From assembly GCA_051294375.1 (NCBI GenBank), contig CM119271.1, positions 7,678,162-7,742,161 on the forward strand: a stretch of 64,000 bases of DNA. The letters run 5' to 3'. Under the pieces are notes generated by a model that was given only the letters and a program-made list of their open reading frames with translations, did no database searches and had not been told where the DNA came from. The position numbers and the translations under genes are program-made. The DNA comes from Paraspadella gotoi (lineage: Eukaryota; Chaetognatha). Shown piece after piece: positions 34,707-47,575 of the stretch; position 1 is the first letter of the stretch; each line of letters starts with the position of its first letter.

Positions 34707-35648
34707 GATCCCGAGTATTGGCGTCGCTACCGGGAACGCCGCGCCCTGGGCTTCCCGGAATCGGCCGTGGCGACGCGCTACCAAGCCGACAAAAGCGTCG
34801 TGCCCAGCTACAAGTACTACAACTCCTTCGACCACTACTACCCATCCTACGGAGCTCGTTATCACTCTCGCTCCTACAATTGGCCGGCCTATCGCTACCC
34901 TTACTGGTCCAGCCACTCCTACGACTACCCGTACTCCCGCTACGGTTACTACTCCAACTGGCGTCGCTACGACGCCGACCTTCTGCCGTATTCAACTTCG
35001 GCGGGTCGTTGGGCCTACGACTTCCCCGGCTACACTCGGCATCTCGGCTCCACGGCGGTCGTCAAGCGGGTCCCGCAGGCGTTCCGCCTCGACGTCGACG
35101 GCGCCATCTCCGGACGAGCCTCTTCGGTCCCGTCCCGCTTGGAGGCGCTGGGTCCCAGCGTCCCGCTCTCACAGGTGCACGCGCTGGATCTGGAGGTGCT
35201 GCCGGCTCGGATCGACGCCAACCTGGCGCCGCCGCGGAGCCGACGCCTCCTCGAGTCCCTCAACATCGGCGCCGACGATCTCGAGTGGATCGCCGACGGG
35301 CGCCGGCCCTTGGTAAGGAGAGAGAGGGTCGGAGCCGAGATTCTTGATTCTTCCTCCTTCCGTCGACTGACCGCGTATCGTCCTCTTCCTGCAGTAGCGC
35401 CGCTTCAGCCGCGCCGTCTCGGCCCGCCGCCGCCCCGTCGGGCCGTGGACGGCGTCGCCACGGGACTCCCGCCGCCTTACGTCCTCGAACGGGATCGGGA
35501 GCGGGACCCGCGGCGGGAGAAGCTGCTGAAAACATCGCAGGACATCTACTTCAACGTCATGGGGAAGATGAGCGTCGGGGGCGGCGGCGGCGGCGGCGGC
35601 GCGCGGCGGCGGGACCACCGCCGCGGTCTTCTCGAGCTCTATCCGTGA
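34707..35648 (+). CDS. Unrecognised Tyr-rich, then Arg-rich protein, probable internal-to-terminal exon (about 313 aa)
   Basis: The frame opens after an A-rich stretch ending in AAAAG at 34706 (possible splice acceptor) and reads DPEYWRRYRERRALGF..., then about 70 residues dominated by Tyr, Ser and Arg (SYKYYNSFDHYYPSYGARYH). A more regular part with LNIGADDLEWIADG near the middle follows, then PPPYVLERDRERDPRREK and a Gly run before the TGA. There is no ATG at the start of the clean frame, so the first exon is missing or this is the second exon of the gene at 33567. A donor-like TTG|GTAAGG at 35313 exists, but the frame stays open and coding-like through it. Family unknown. The Tyr-rich composition resembles structural or matrix proteins (weak inference). 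Confidence 0.5.
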   Translation, partial: DPEYWRRYRERRALGFPESAVATRYQADKSVVPSYKYYNSFDHYYPSYGARYHSRSYNWPAYRYPYWSSHSYDYPYSRYGYYSNWRRYDADLLPYSTSAGRWAYDFPGYTRHLGSTAVVKRVPQAFRLDVDGAISGRASSVPSRLEALGPSVPLSQVHALDLEVLPARIDANLAPPRSRRLLESLNIGADDLEWIADGRRPLVRRERVGAEILDSSSFRRLTAYRPLPAVAPLQPRRLGPPPPRRAVDGVATGLPPPYVLERDRERDPRREKLLKTSQDIYFNVMGKMSVGGGGGGGGARRRDHRRGLLELYP

Positions 35649-38370
<2,722 letters not shown>

Positions 38371-38458
38371 ATATGAAATTGGTACAACCAATATAAAAAT
38401 TATCCATTCATTTAATAAATAAGCTATCTTGCCCCTGACTTTGGACAGGCTTTGGTGG
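38371..38458 (+). repeat. Inverted repeat, left copy (about 90 bp)
   Basis: Nearly identical to the reverse complement of 41734-41823, sharing ATATGAAATTGGTACAACC, TTATCCATTCATTTAATAAA and TAAGCTATCTTGCCCCTGAC. The pair brackets the last two exons of the gene at 39458-42378, one copy downstream of it and one in its first intron. It may be the terminal repeats of a transposon or two copies of a small element. Confidence 0.85.
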
Positions 38459-39457
38459 TTTAAGGCCTCCATCACTCTTACAAGATAATGACATAGCAGG
38501 TCCCTGCAAGCTTTCAATCAAGACTCTCTCACAGTCTTGTTTATTCACTCCCAGAGTACCTGGCTTCCCTATCAATGAAGTGGAAAATATTTCAAAGAAT
38601 GTTTCAATTGTATGTATATTTTTCTTCTGTTAATGATGACATTTGGTGGATAAGGGACGCTGAGCCTTAAATAGATAGCTCTATATATACAATTCTGAAT
38701 AATTAATAATACAGTACCCATGTCTCAAGAATATTTATATTTGAATTAATAGTTTATTTAAACTTTTATACTTTTCACTAAACACGTACTTTCGAAAATG
38801 AAAAATTAATGAAGAGAACAAAAAATTAACTTCATTGTTGGAAATTGCGCGTTTATTGTTTGAATCAACGTTCAACTTCAAAAATTGTTTAAATAACATT
38901 TAAATAACAATTTAACCATGTTTAGCTATCGTTAATTCACAGTACAATGTACAACCACCGTTCAATACCTATTTATTCACTGTTCAATTAGTAATTGGGA
39001 TTTCTTATGGTTTGATATTTTTAGGTTTTTTCTAAAATAAATATGAACAAGGAATAGGGAACAATGAACTCTCCATTTTGAAATAGAATATGATGTCATG
39101 ATGTCACCAAAAAAAGTTTTAAACCGTTCAAACAAATATCAACTTCTTCTTCTCATCGTATGAGCAAGAGCTGATATCAGTACATCAGTTCTTTTGAGAA
39201 AGCCGAAAACAAAAATTAGACAAACGGCAAAGATTTTCATTTGTTTCAGAGTCATGATTTTGGCAGGAGATTTAGTAGCTAATAGTTTGATTTGGTCTTC
39301 ACATGCCAATGATATAAAAAAGAAAAAAAATTATTTTTTGGAGGTAACATGATGTTTATTTTTAAAATAAGCACTGATCTTCAGAGACTTCCGTCTCCCT
39401 CAAAGGTGCAATCGAACTATTAACTACTGGCAAAGATTTTATTGTCATATTCCTCCA
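38459..39457. other. AT-rich spacer, no gene seen
   Basis: The only notable item is TTTATT at 39355-39360, which reads AATAAA on the minus strand about 98 nt past the stop of the membrane-protein gene and is its likely poly(A) signal. Confidence 0.55.
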
Positions 39458-42378
39458 TTAGGAACAAAGAAAAGCAAAAAATAAAGAAAAACTCAATACA
39501 AAGATAATAATCCTAACGTCATCGTTGGCAAATTCAGCGTCTATCCACTCGATAAACTCCTCAAAAAGCAGAGTGACGTTTCGCCTTTTCCACAAATTGA
39601 CGCGAATTTGTTTCAAATAAACGAAAAAGGGTGACGTTTGCGGGGTCGCTGTTCCGATAAACTCGCGACAATCATCGTAAGTCAGCGTATACGTCAACGA
39701 ATCTATTTTTAGTATTTTTCCGTATTGGGCTAGGGCCGGCCGTTTAAAGGCGGTGGAGAGATAACTATAAGCGATCGTAAGGAAAGTACCCAAGAGTATT
39801 TTTTGAAAAACTTGTATCTTTTTATTCGTCGTTCTTTTGTTCAAAGACACACCGAGATACATGAACGAAGGAACCAGAGAAACGTTAAGAGTCAAGAAAA
39901 ACGTTTCGGATTTCGTCATTAAGCTGGTAACCCGGTTGTGACTGTATCCCAAATGTATATGCGAAAAATTACTCGTGATAAAATCTTTCACATCTTGCCT
40001 CGTCTCGCCCAAACCATTGATCAGCAAAGGATCGATCGGCAAACATAAACAAATAAAACCGACGACGACTCTCGGCCATCTGCTTCGAACGGACCCTCGT
40101 CCGTACAACTCTAAAAACGAAAGGACGAATAACACCGTCCCCGCGACGCAAGGGAAATGAGAGAAAAGAGCGAAAGATCTATAGAGCCTTTGCTTAGATG
40201 CGAGAAACTTGACCATGTTTAATTCCTTCAAACAATTCCGATCGATTTCATTCAAACCCACCGCGTCGACGATGAAGTCGTGATTGATACTGGCGAAGGC
40301 GTTGAGTCCGACGACGGCCAACGGGGTCGTCGAAGCCGCGATGGCACGCGCCGCCTCGGCCATTTTCTTTCGCGACAGGAGACGCGCGGCGACGTAGGAG
40401 GCGCTCGAAACTAAATCGATCAACAGCAATTTATACAACGTGGATTTTCTTGGATCCAGCAACTTGTAATTTCCGACTTCGATAAAATCGCCCGGCGTGA
40501 GGGAGCTGTGGAAAGCGGGCCATTTCGTTTTAAAGACGTTGCAAGGCGTCGGGCCGTATTTGTGGGCCTCCCAGTTGTTCCATCTCTCCGAGTCCACGAT
40601 TCCGCTTGGCTCGTAGCAAGCATAGCTCCATATTCGGTGGGGCAAAAATATGTTGAAGTACTGGAGTTTGGGAGTCACGTGATTGGTGACTTCCGAGGAT
40701 AGTTCGATCACTTTTCGTTTTTCATTGTCCCAAAGAAAAGCGGCGAGGAACAAGGTCCATAAGTTCATGAAGACGCGCTGGGAGAGCGGAACAATCCTCG
40801 CTTTTCTATGGGGTCCGTCGGATGAACTGAAACAAAGATATTAAAGAACAAAATACTTATTTTGTGGCTTAAACGTGAGTGGGGTATTGCATGCAATGCA
40901 TGGGGTAGTCATGGTCCCCCACTTCATAGATAGAGTGTGATGGTGTTAGTATAACCAGTTTGCCTTATGAGCATTCTGGGTTCCATCCTTGTGCCGCAAC
41001 GATTGAATGTGCTTCCCCGCTTGGCCGCGGGGCTCGAAGCGGGAACCCAACCAATATTTTCTACTTGTACTTGCCATTTTGGATGAGATGGAAAAAAAAA
41101 CATTATATTTACTATATGAATTGGTATTAGGATACCATCACGTTCTAACCTTTTCGTCGTCTTCCCGATGACCAGCCGAAAAAGATCTCGAAGTTCGTCG
41201 ACGGCAAAAAGTCTCAACGGAACAAAAGGAGAAAGTAAAATGAGCCAAAAAGAATTCTTAAGAGAACAAACGTAGATGAGGAAAATGTTGACGACGACGC
41301 CGACGACGCCCTGAATGACGCCGACGACGCCGATGGGACTCGTCAGATCGTCCCGAGAGTTGACCGCCGAAGAGGCCACGCTTAAGCTCGACAGGACGAA
41401 GGAAAGAATCGTCGAAAAGTCGCTCATCTTCCAAGAGCAGGAACGAATGTACGTTGACAAATAAAGGCGCTTCCGCTTGCACGTGCAAATCTCGGGCGAG
41501 AGGATCATGGTTCCGTTGTCGCCGAATTTGTATAAGTTGGCTCCCCTGACGGACAATAATAACACGATTTTAGGCTTTTTTTTTATAAGTCACCCAGTAT
41601 TTAATTACAAATTCATAACCACCAAAGCCAATTCATAACCAACAAAGCCTGGTCCAAAGTCATTGTTTGCTCAAACTTGTTATAAGTCACCTAGTATTTA
41701 ATTACAAATTCATAACACCAAAGCCAATTCATAACCAACAAAGCCTGGTCCAAAGTCAGGGGCAAGATAGCTTATTTATTAAATGAATGGATAATTTTTA
41801 TATCGGTTGTACCAATTTCATATCGATTCAATCTTTCAACAGACAAAAAAAATTTCTACCTGAGGAATTTCAAGTTGTCAGTCTCGGATCAAAACTGACC
41901 TTGGATCGATTAAGCATTGTTCCGAAGTACCGCTTGTCAACGCCACTAGGATCGCCACTGCTTGCAGAAGTAATTGTGGAAGCGACTCCAGCAAAAGGTG
42001 GATCTGATCCAGAGACTCGCGGCAGAGAAGTTTCGTTGGTAAAGACGCAGCCAATTCGGGACATCGTTGGTCCTGATGGAGATCGATCATGAAGAGGACG
42101 TTGCCCAAACCCGTAAAGGCGAACAGCATCGTGACCATCTTGCGCCAAGCGCCGTCCCAAAGGCGCGGATAGAGCGACGTCTCTCTCTTCAAGCAGCGCC
42201 AAACCCTGGCACCGGATACGATATTGTGCGTTGCCAAGACGCCGGCCATCGCGGCGCCGAGATATCGCTCGAGGTAAAATGATTTTTTGAAAAATCTAAT
42301 CGTCGTCTGAACGTCGGTGAAGACGTCTGCTAGACCGAGAGACACGACGACGATTAAGAAGATCGACCGCTTCATCAT
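39458..42378 (-). CDS. Multi-pass membrane protein, XK-related-like in its first half (about 747 aa)
   Basis: Three minus-strand exons join in phase: 41900-42378, 41150-41545, 39458-40826. The protein starts with a hydrophobic segment (SIFLIVVVSLGLADVF) and has about ten possible membrane segments. Residues 131-139 read ESLPQLLLQ, the hallmark of the XK/XKR family (ES.PQL.LQ). The following hydrophobic block FSTILSFVLSSLSVASSAVN fits the SSLLSLAWAL region of that family, and LADVFTDVQ near residue 17 fits its D-containing first segment. XKR proteins include phospholipid scramblases of the plasma membrane. The second half (exon 3, about 455 aa, several further membrane segments) is unlike any XKR I know, so this may be a different or extended family. 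The second intron is about 320 nt. The first intron contains tandem and inverted repeats. Confidence 0.6.
41583..41757. repeat. Tandem duplication, about 75-bp unit at about 100-bp spacing
   Basis: Both units read ATAAGTCACC.AGTATTTAAT, then ACAAATTCATAACC, AAGCCAATTCATAACCAACA and AAGCCTGGTCCAAAGTCA. The second unit runs straight into the right inverted-repeat copy. Confidence 0.85.
41734..41823 (-). repeat. Inverted repeat, right copy (about 90 bp)
   Basis: Partner of 38371-38458, lying in the first intron of the membrane-protein gene. Identity is about 95% by eye. Confidence 0.85.
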
Positions 42379-43671
42379 TCCTTTTCGTTTTACTATCTAG
42401 GAAAAAAGTATATCACATTTTTAGTAGAGGATATGTACTCGAAAACTTGTTTGATTTAAAAAAAAAAAATATATGCGTTTTATTTTGAATTTAACAAGGT
42501 TGATTCAATACATACAGGAGCATCAAAACAAAGCTAAGTCTAAAGACAAAACAAAGTTAAAGATTGCGTGAAAACCACCACCACAGAAAAAAAAAGGTCT
42601 GAATTTACATTAAATTTTTTTTCAGTAGCTTTTTTCTTTTTTTTCGTAAGTCAAATCGTTTAGAAGTTACGTCAAAAAAAGATTGCTACCTTAAATAAAA
42701 AATGGCGAAAAAATTATATTTCATTTTTTATTATTTTTAATATTTAATTATTTGTTTTTATTTTAAATTAGGTTAATTATTTTTAATTTTTTAAAAAAAT
42801 TTGTCAATGCTATAGGCATTGCACCTCTTTTTGATTTATTAAAATACTCTTTTAGCTCTCAGAAAATAGGGAAACATTAGTGGCAGGGCTGAAAAGAATT
42901 GTGTTAATGATGTGGAAAAACATTTTACCGTCATACCCCAATTCAGTGTACGAGAACATTCCCAGACGAATGCAAGCAATAGTCGATGCTAAAGAAGGGC
43001 TCACTAAATATGATATGTTTTGTATATTTTTTATTGAATAAATGAACTTTTCAACAATTATGTGATATACTTTTTTCCTAGATAGTAGAGTTTTTTTTTT
43101 CTTTGTATATTTTGTTTTGTTATTAGAGTTTGCTATCAAAGTATTAGAGGAATGAGTCTTAATATTGATACCAATGGAAAAAAAAGTGATTTCTGAAGTT
43201 CTTAATCGATCAAGATGTAAGAAATTTGTCAAAGGACTAAACGGCCGCAATCGTCACGTGACTTTATTACGTAGAGAAATTTGTTCGATTTATGTTTGAC
43301 CTTTCCAGAAATGAGAGCTAATTTTTTTCTTGCGAGGCTCAGGTAATTGATTTTCCACTGTACATTTATATATACATATAATTATATCGATTAAATGTAC
43401 ATGTTATAAATGTCAGGCTTCCTAATATTTGCTGTTTAAAAGAAAAAATGACGAAAGCATTGCCAATTTTACAAAATGCTCAGGGCTCGGTTATAACTTC
43501 ATGCGAAAGAAGGAAAGATTTATTGATTTTTAATTATTATGTATTAACACCAATCGTCCTATTTCGCGGCGAATAAGAGTTGGAAATGATTATTATTGAA
43601 TATTGATTAAATATTATTAATTAGAAGTTAATAGAAAGGCTGCTTATTCGTTCTGCCTCCCGAGGAATTCA

Positions 43672-43741
<70 letters not shown>

Positions 43742-44449
43742 AAATCAAATCTTTTGGAAGCCTCTGCTCTCGTCAGCGACATTTTCCTCCAATTAAGAAT
43801 TGTTGGGAAAAATATTTTTTTTAATCTCTATCGATGCGAGAGAGAGAAAGAGAGAAAGAGAGAGAGAAAGAAGGAAAGAAAGAAAGAAAGAAACAGCCAG
43901 ACAGAGACAGAGACGAACCGGAAGGAACTCGAGGATGAAAAATGGAATCAATTTTCTTGGTGAACTTTTCCCATTTTGTTGACGTCATCACAAAACTCGT
44001 AAAAAAAATAAGGAGAGAAAAAAAAGAGCAAAACGCCGAGACATATTTTTTATTTGATGGGAAAAATAATATTGAAAAATGATATGTATTATTGCATAAT
44101 ATATATTAGAATATTTGCGTCTCGCAATGAATTAATATTAAAGAATGATAAAGTTTTCAAATATTAATTAATTTAAATCGATTGATATCTTCAACGCAAT
44201 TTAGAAGGCGTCATTACATTTAGGAGTGACTGAACTTTGGGACTTAAATCAAGTGGTTTGGCGCTGGGATATACACCCCATTTTCCCTTCAATTAGCCAT
44301 CAATACTCAGTGAGTATTACTCACCCCATATTCTCACTCTGATCACCCCCACTCCAGTGAGAAAATCCCGGGTTTTTTCTGCAAAAGACAATTTTGGCTG
44401 AAGCACCTGGTTTAATTGAAGACCCTTTCTTCAAAGCACTCTCACTCAC

Positions 44450-44504
<55 letters not shown>

Positions 44505-45506
44505 ACTTATTAGCAGAAAGCGTCCGCAGTTGCCAAGATAAGCCAGCGTTCGCGCCTTAAGACGGTTTCCATGGAAACTAATCCCGTCACCGTGAAGAGA
44601 TTCCGGCTAAAATGAAGAAAGCGGATGAGCAAAGAACTGGGATATGGGGTCCGGGTAACTAGAAGCGAAATTACGCCCGGTTAAAGAAAGGATTGTTTTT
44701 TTCTTTTCTTTGCTATTCTTAGCTTCTCTTCTATTCTCTGCTATTCTTAGCTTCTCTCTTCTTTTCTTCGCCTCTCTTCTTTTCTTTGCCTCTCTCTTCT
44801 TTCCTTTGCTCTCCTTATCTTTTTCCTTATCTTTTCTCTTTTCATATTTTGTTGAGGATAAAAGCTTAACTTTTAACTGATTAGGACATTTTTGCCCATT
44901 TTACGATTAAAGACATATAAATGTTAAATTTCAAGTGGCAGGCATGTATTTATCTCAAAAATATAAACGATTTTATTTTTTTAAATCGTTCAAAACAAAA
45001 AGAAAAGATGTTCAGCATTGTTACAATGGCGAAAACAGATATACCAATCCCGGAAGCGAACACGGCAATTTTTTTTTGGAAAAAGCAGTGATAGGTAATT
45101 GGATAAAATGGGATGGACGCGGCGGCGATATTTCACCAATTAACGAACTAAGGAGGTTGGTCTTCGGAAACGAAAATTGGCGGTGGGAGAAACATTAACC
45201 CAGAGACAATAAATATAATAATATTAAAAAGACATTGTATATAAGATTATGTTTTTGTACTTTGTGGTGGAGAGTTTTTGAGTTGAAAATATATAAATAT
45301 TAAAATGTCGAAACATTAATTAACATATACTACGTAAAATAATAATTAAAAAAACCCCCAAACATGGTCAACAAAAATTTAAAAAATTATCAATAAATCT
45401 GACTACACATTTAGACAATGTCTCTCAAAGTCTAAGCCTAAGGGAGCCAAAATAGAAAACAATCCTAATTAATCCCTCTACTTAATATTATTATTAACGC
45501 ATATAT
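42379..45506. other. AT-rich spacer with CT/GA microsatellites, no gene seen
   Basis: It contains CT runs at 43677-43735 and 44453-44503 and a GA/GAAA tract near 43838-43895. The short frames here show no domain features. Confidence 0.6.
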
Positions 45507-47543
45507 TTAAACATATATGACTAAACCAACGCAGCAACACAATTTTCTCGAGATTCGAAAAAATCGAAACAAACAAAAGCGAAGGATGACGAAACCGAGG
45601 ATCGACAAAAGAGCAACAAAGATGGCGGCCACCATCCCGACCACACGTTTCATGTCATCGGGCGTCGCCGGGTTTTCCATCTGCTCGTAGCAGTAGCAAA
45701 TCTTCTTCAGGAACTTTTCGCTCCAAGAGAGGCAGGCCGACTTTTTCCCGTAGGCGTCCAGTCGGTTCGCCTCCTTGACGTCGGCCGTCCAGCGACCCGA
45801 CACTTTGGAGGCCGACATCTCGAAGATCCCGTCGCCGGGGGAAGTGGAGATCGTCGTCATGAGCGTCACGCCGTCGATCGTTAGTTTTCTGGAAGGAGGA
45901 AGATTGAAGGTCGTCGTGAGTTTGGGAGACTTCTTGTTGTAATAAATTGTTTGGGTAATTGTAACTAAAATTACTAAATTAAAAATTATACCGACTCGCT
46001 GTCCGTTTGCGCTAATTTAGGCGGAATCAGTTTTTTTTTTGACAATATTGAAAAACAGAAACAGAAACAACAAAAACAGTGTCAAGAACGACTAAAATCA
46101 ACTTCAATAATAAAAAAACAAAACAAAAAACCAAAAAACGAAACAGCAATAACAGGAAATCAACATCAAGCAAAAATAGCAAAAATATGACATTAAAAAC
46201 GAAAAACAATCCCATCAGCAGACATACGTCAACATCGACGCCAACCTGACGCTCTTCTCGATCTCCTTCAACTCCAGCCTGGCGCAGAGATTCTCGTATT
46301 TCATCGTTGCTTCGTTGAGGCTGTCGACGATGACTTTGGCGGAGTCGACGACGTCGGGATCGTCCAGCGGTAAGTCCAGCGTCTCGCCGCAGGTGCAGTA
46401 TTGCTGCGGAATCCCGATCGACGCGCAGGTACGATTCTCCGGCACCTCGTGCAGGAGAGAGTATACGGTACGGACGCCTTCCGCGTTTTTCGCTTTAAGA
46501 TTAGCTGCCGCCGCGGGAGTAGCCGAGTCTTCCGCCGCCGCGGAGCCGCCCTGCAGCCTCAGCAGATGATGCAGCGTCTCGTGGAGATCGTAGGGCGTGG
46601 TGAGTCTCCTGGCGTTGATTTTCACGTTGCGTACGAAATGCGGGAAGCGTCGCTGGAACCACGGTGGGAGGAAGAGGAAGAAGATCGGGAGAGCGAACTC
46701 GTGGTGGCCGATGTGGGTCTCCATGATGCGACCGTAGCGGGTTCCGTGGTCGCTGTGGAGGGTGGAGGAAGGGGGGTGGAGAATGGGAAAGAAATTACTA
46801 TTATTTGGAATAATTTAAATAATAAATAACTTTAAAAATTCATAATAAAATTGCTTTTTTGTCCGATAGATCGTCAAGATAAGATTAAAATAGTATGAAA
46901 AGCACTTGATACAAACATATACAAACGTACTACATAATAACATAATAACATAATAGCACCACTCCTCCACCGACGACCTGAAGAACAAAACGACGTCATC
47001 CTCGAAAATCCTCCGTCTCTCCAGCTCCATCAACAGCTCCAGCGTGGGTTCGTCCGCTCGCTTCAAGAGGTTGAGCTCGTCGTGGGACCAGTCGTCCGTC
47101 CAGAGGAGAGAAAACATGCGATCGCGGTAGAAGGGTGAGGTAGAAGTGGGTAAGGCTTTTCGGTCTTGAGAAAATAAAGGGGGTCAGGGTAAGTGGTTCG
47201 ATATATGCGTTCGACAATTACTTTCTCTCGCTCAATATCCCTGTCTCTCTGTATATTTCCCTGTTAAGGCACCATTCTTCTTGGATTGTATATTTTTGGC
47301 TCTCTATCTCTGCTTTGGGTCGCCCGTTTAAGGCGTCGCCCGTACAAAATGTACGACAAGAGTTAATGTTAATGAATATTTTATTATTGCATCCAAAAAA
47401 CTTCACTATCACGGGAAACCAGACTAAAAATTGACCTTAAAACGGGCTGTTTCAATGCTGACAAAGCTCGTGGTCAGGTCAGACGGGTTGACCATAAAAA
47501 GAGAGAGACTCAGATGAGCCTAAGCGAGGTAAATTATTCTTCT

Positions 47544-47575
<32 letters not shown>

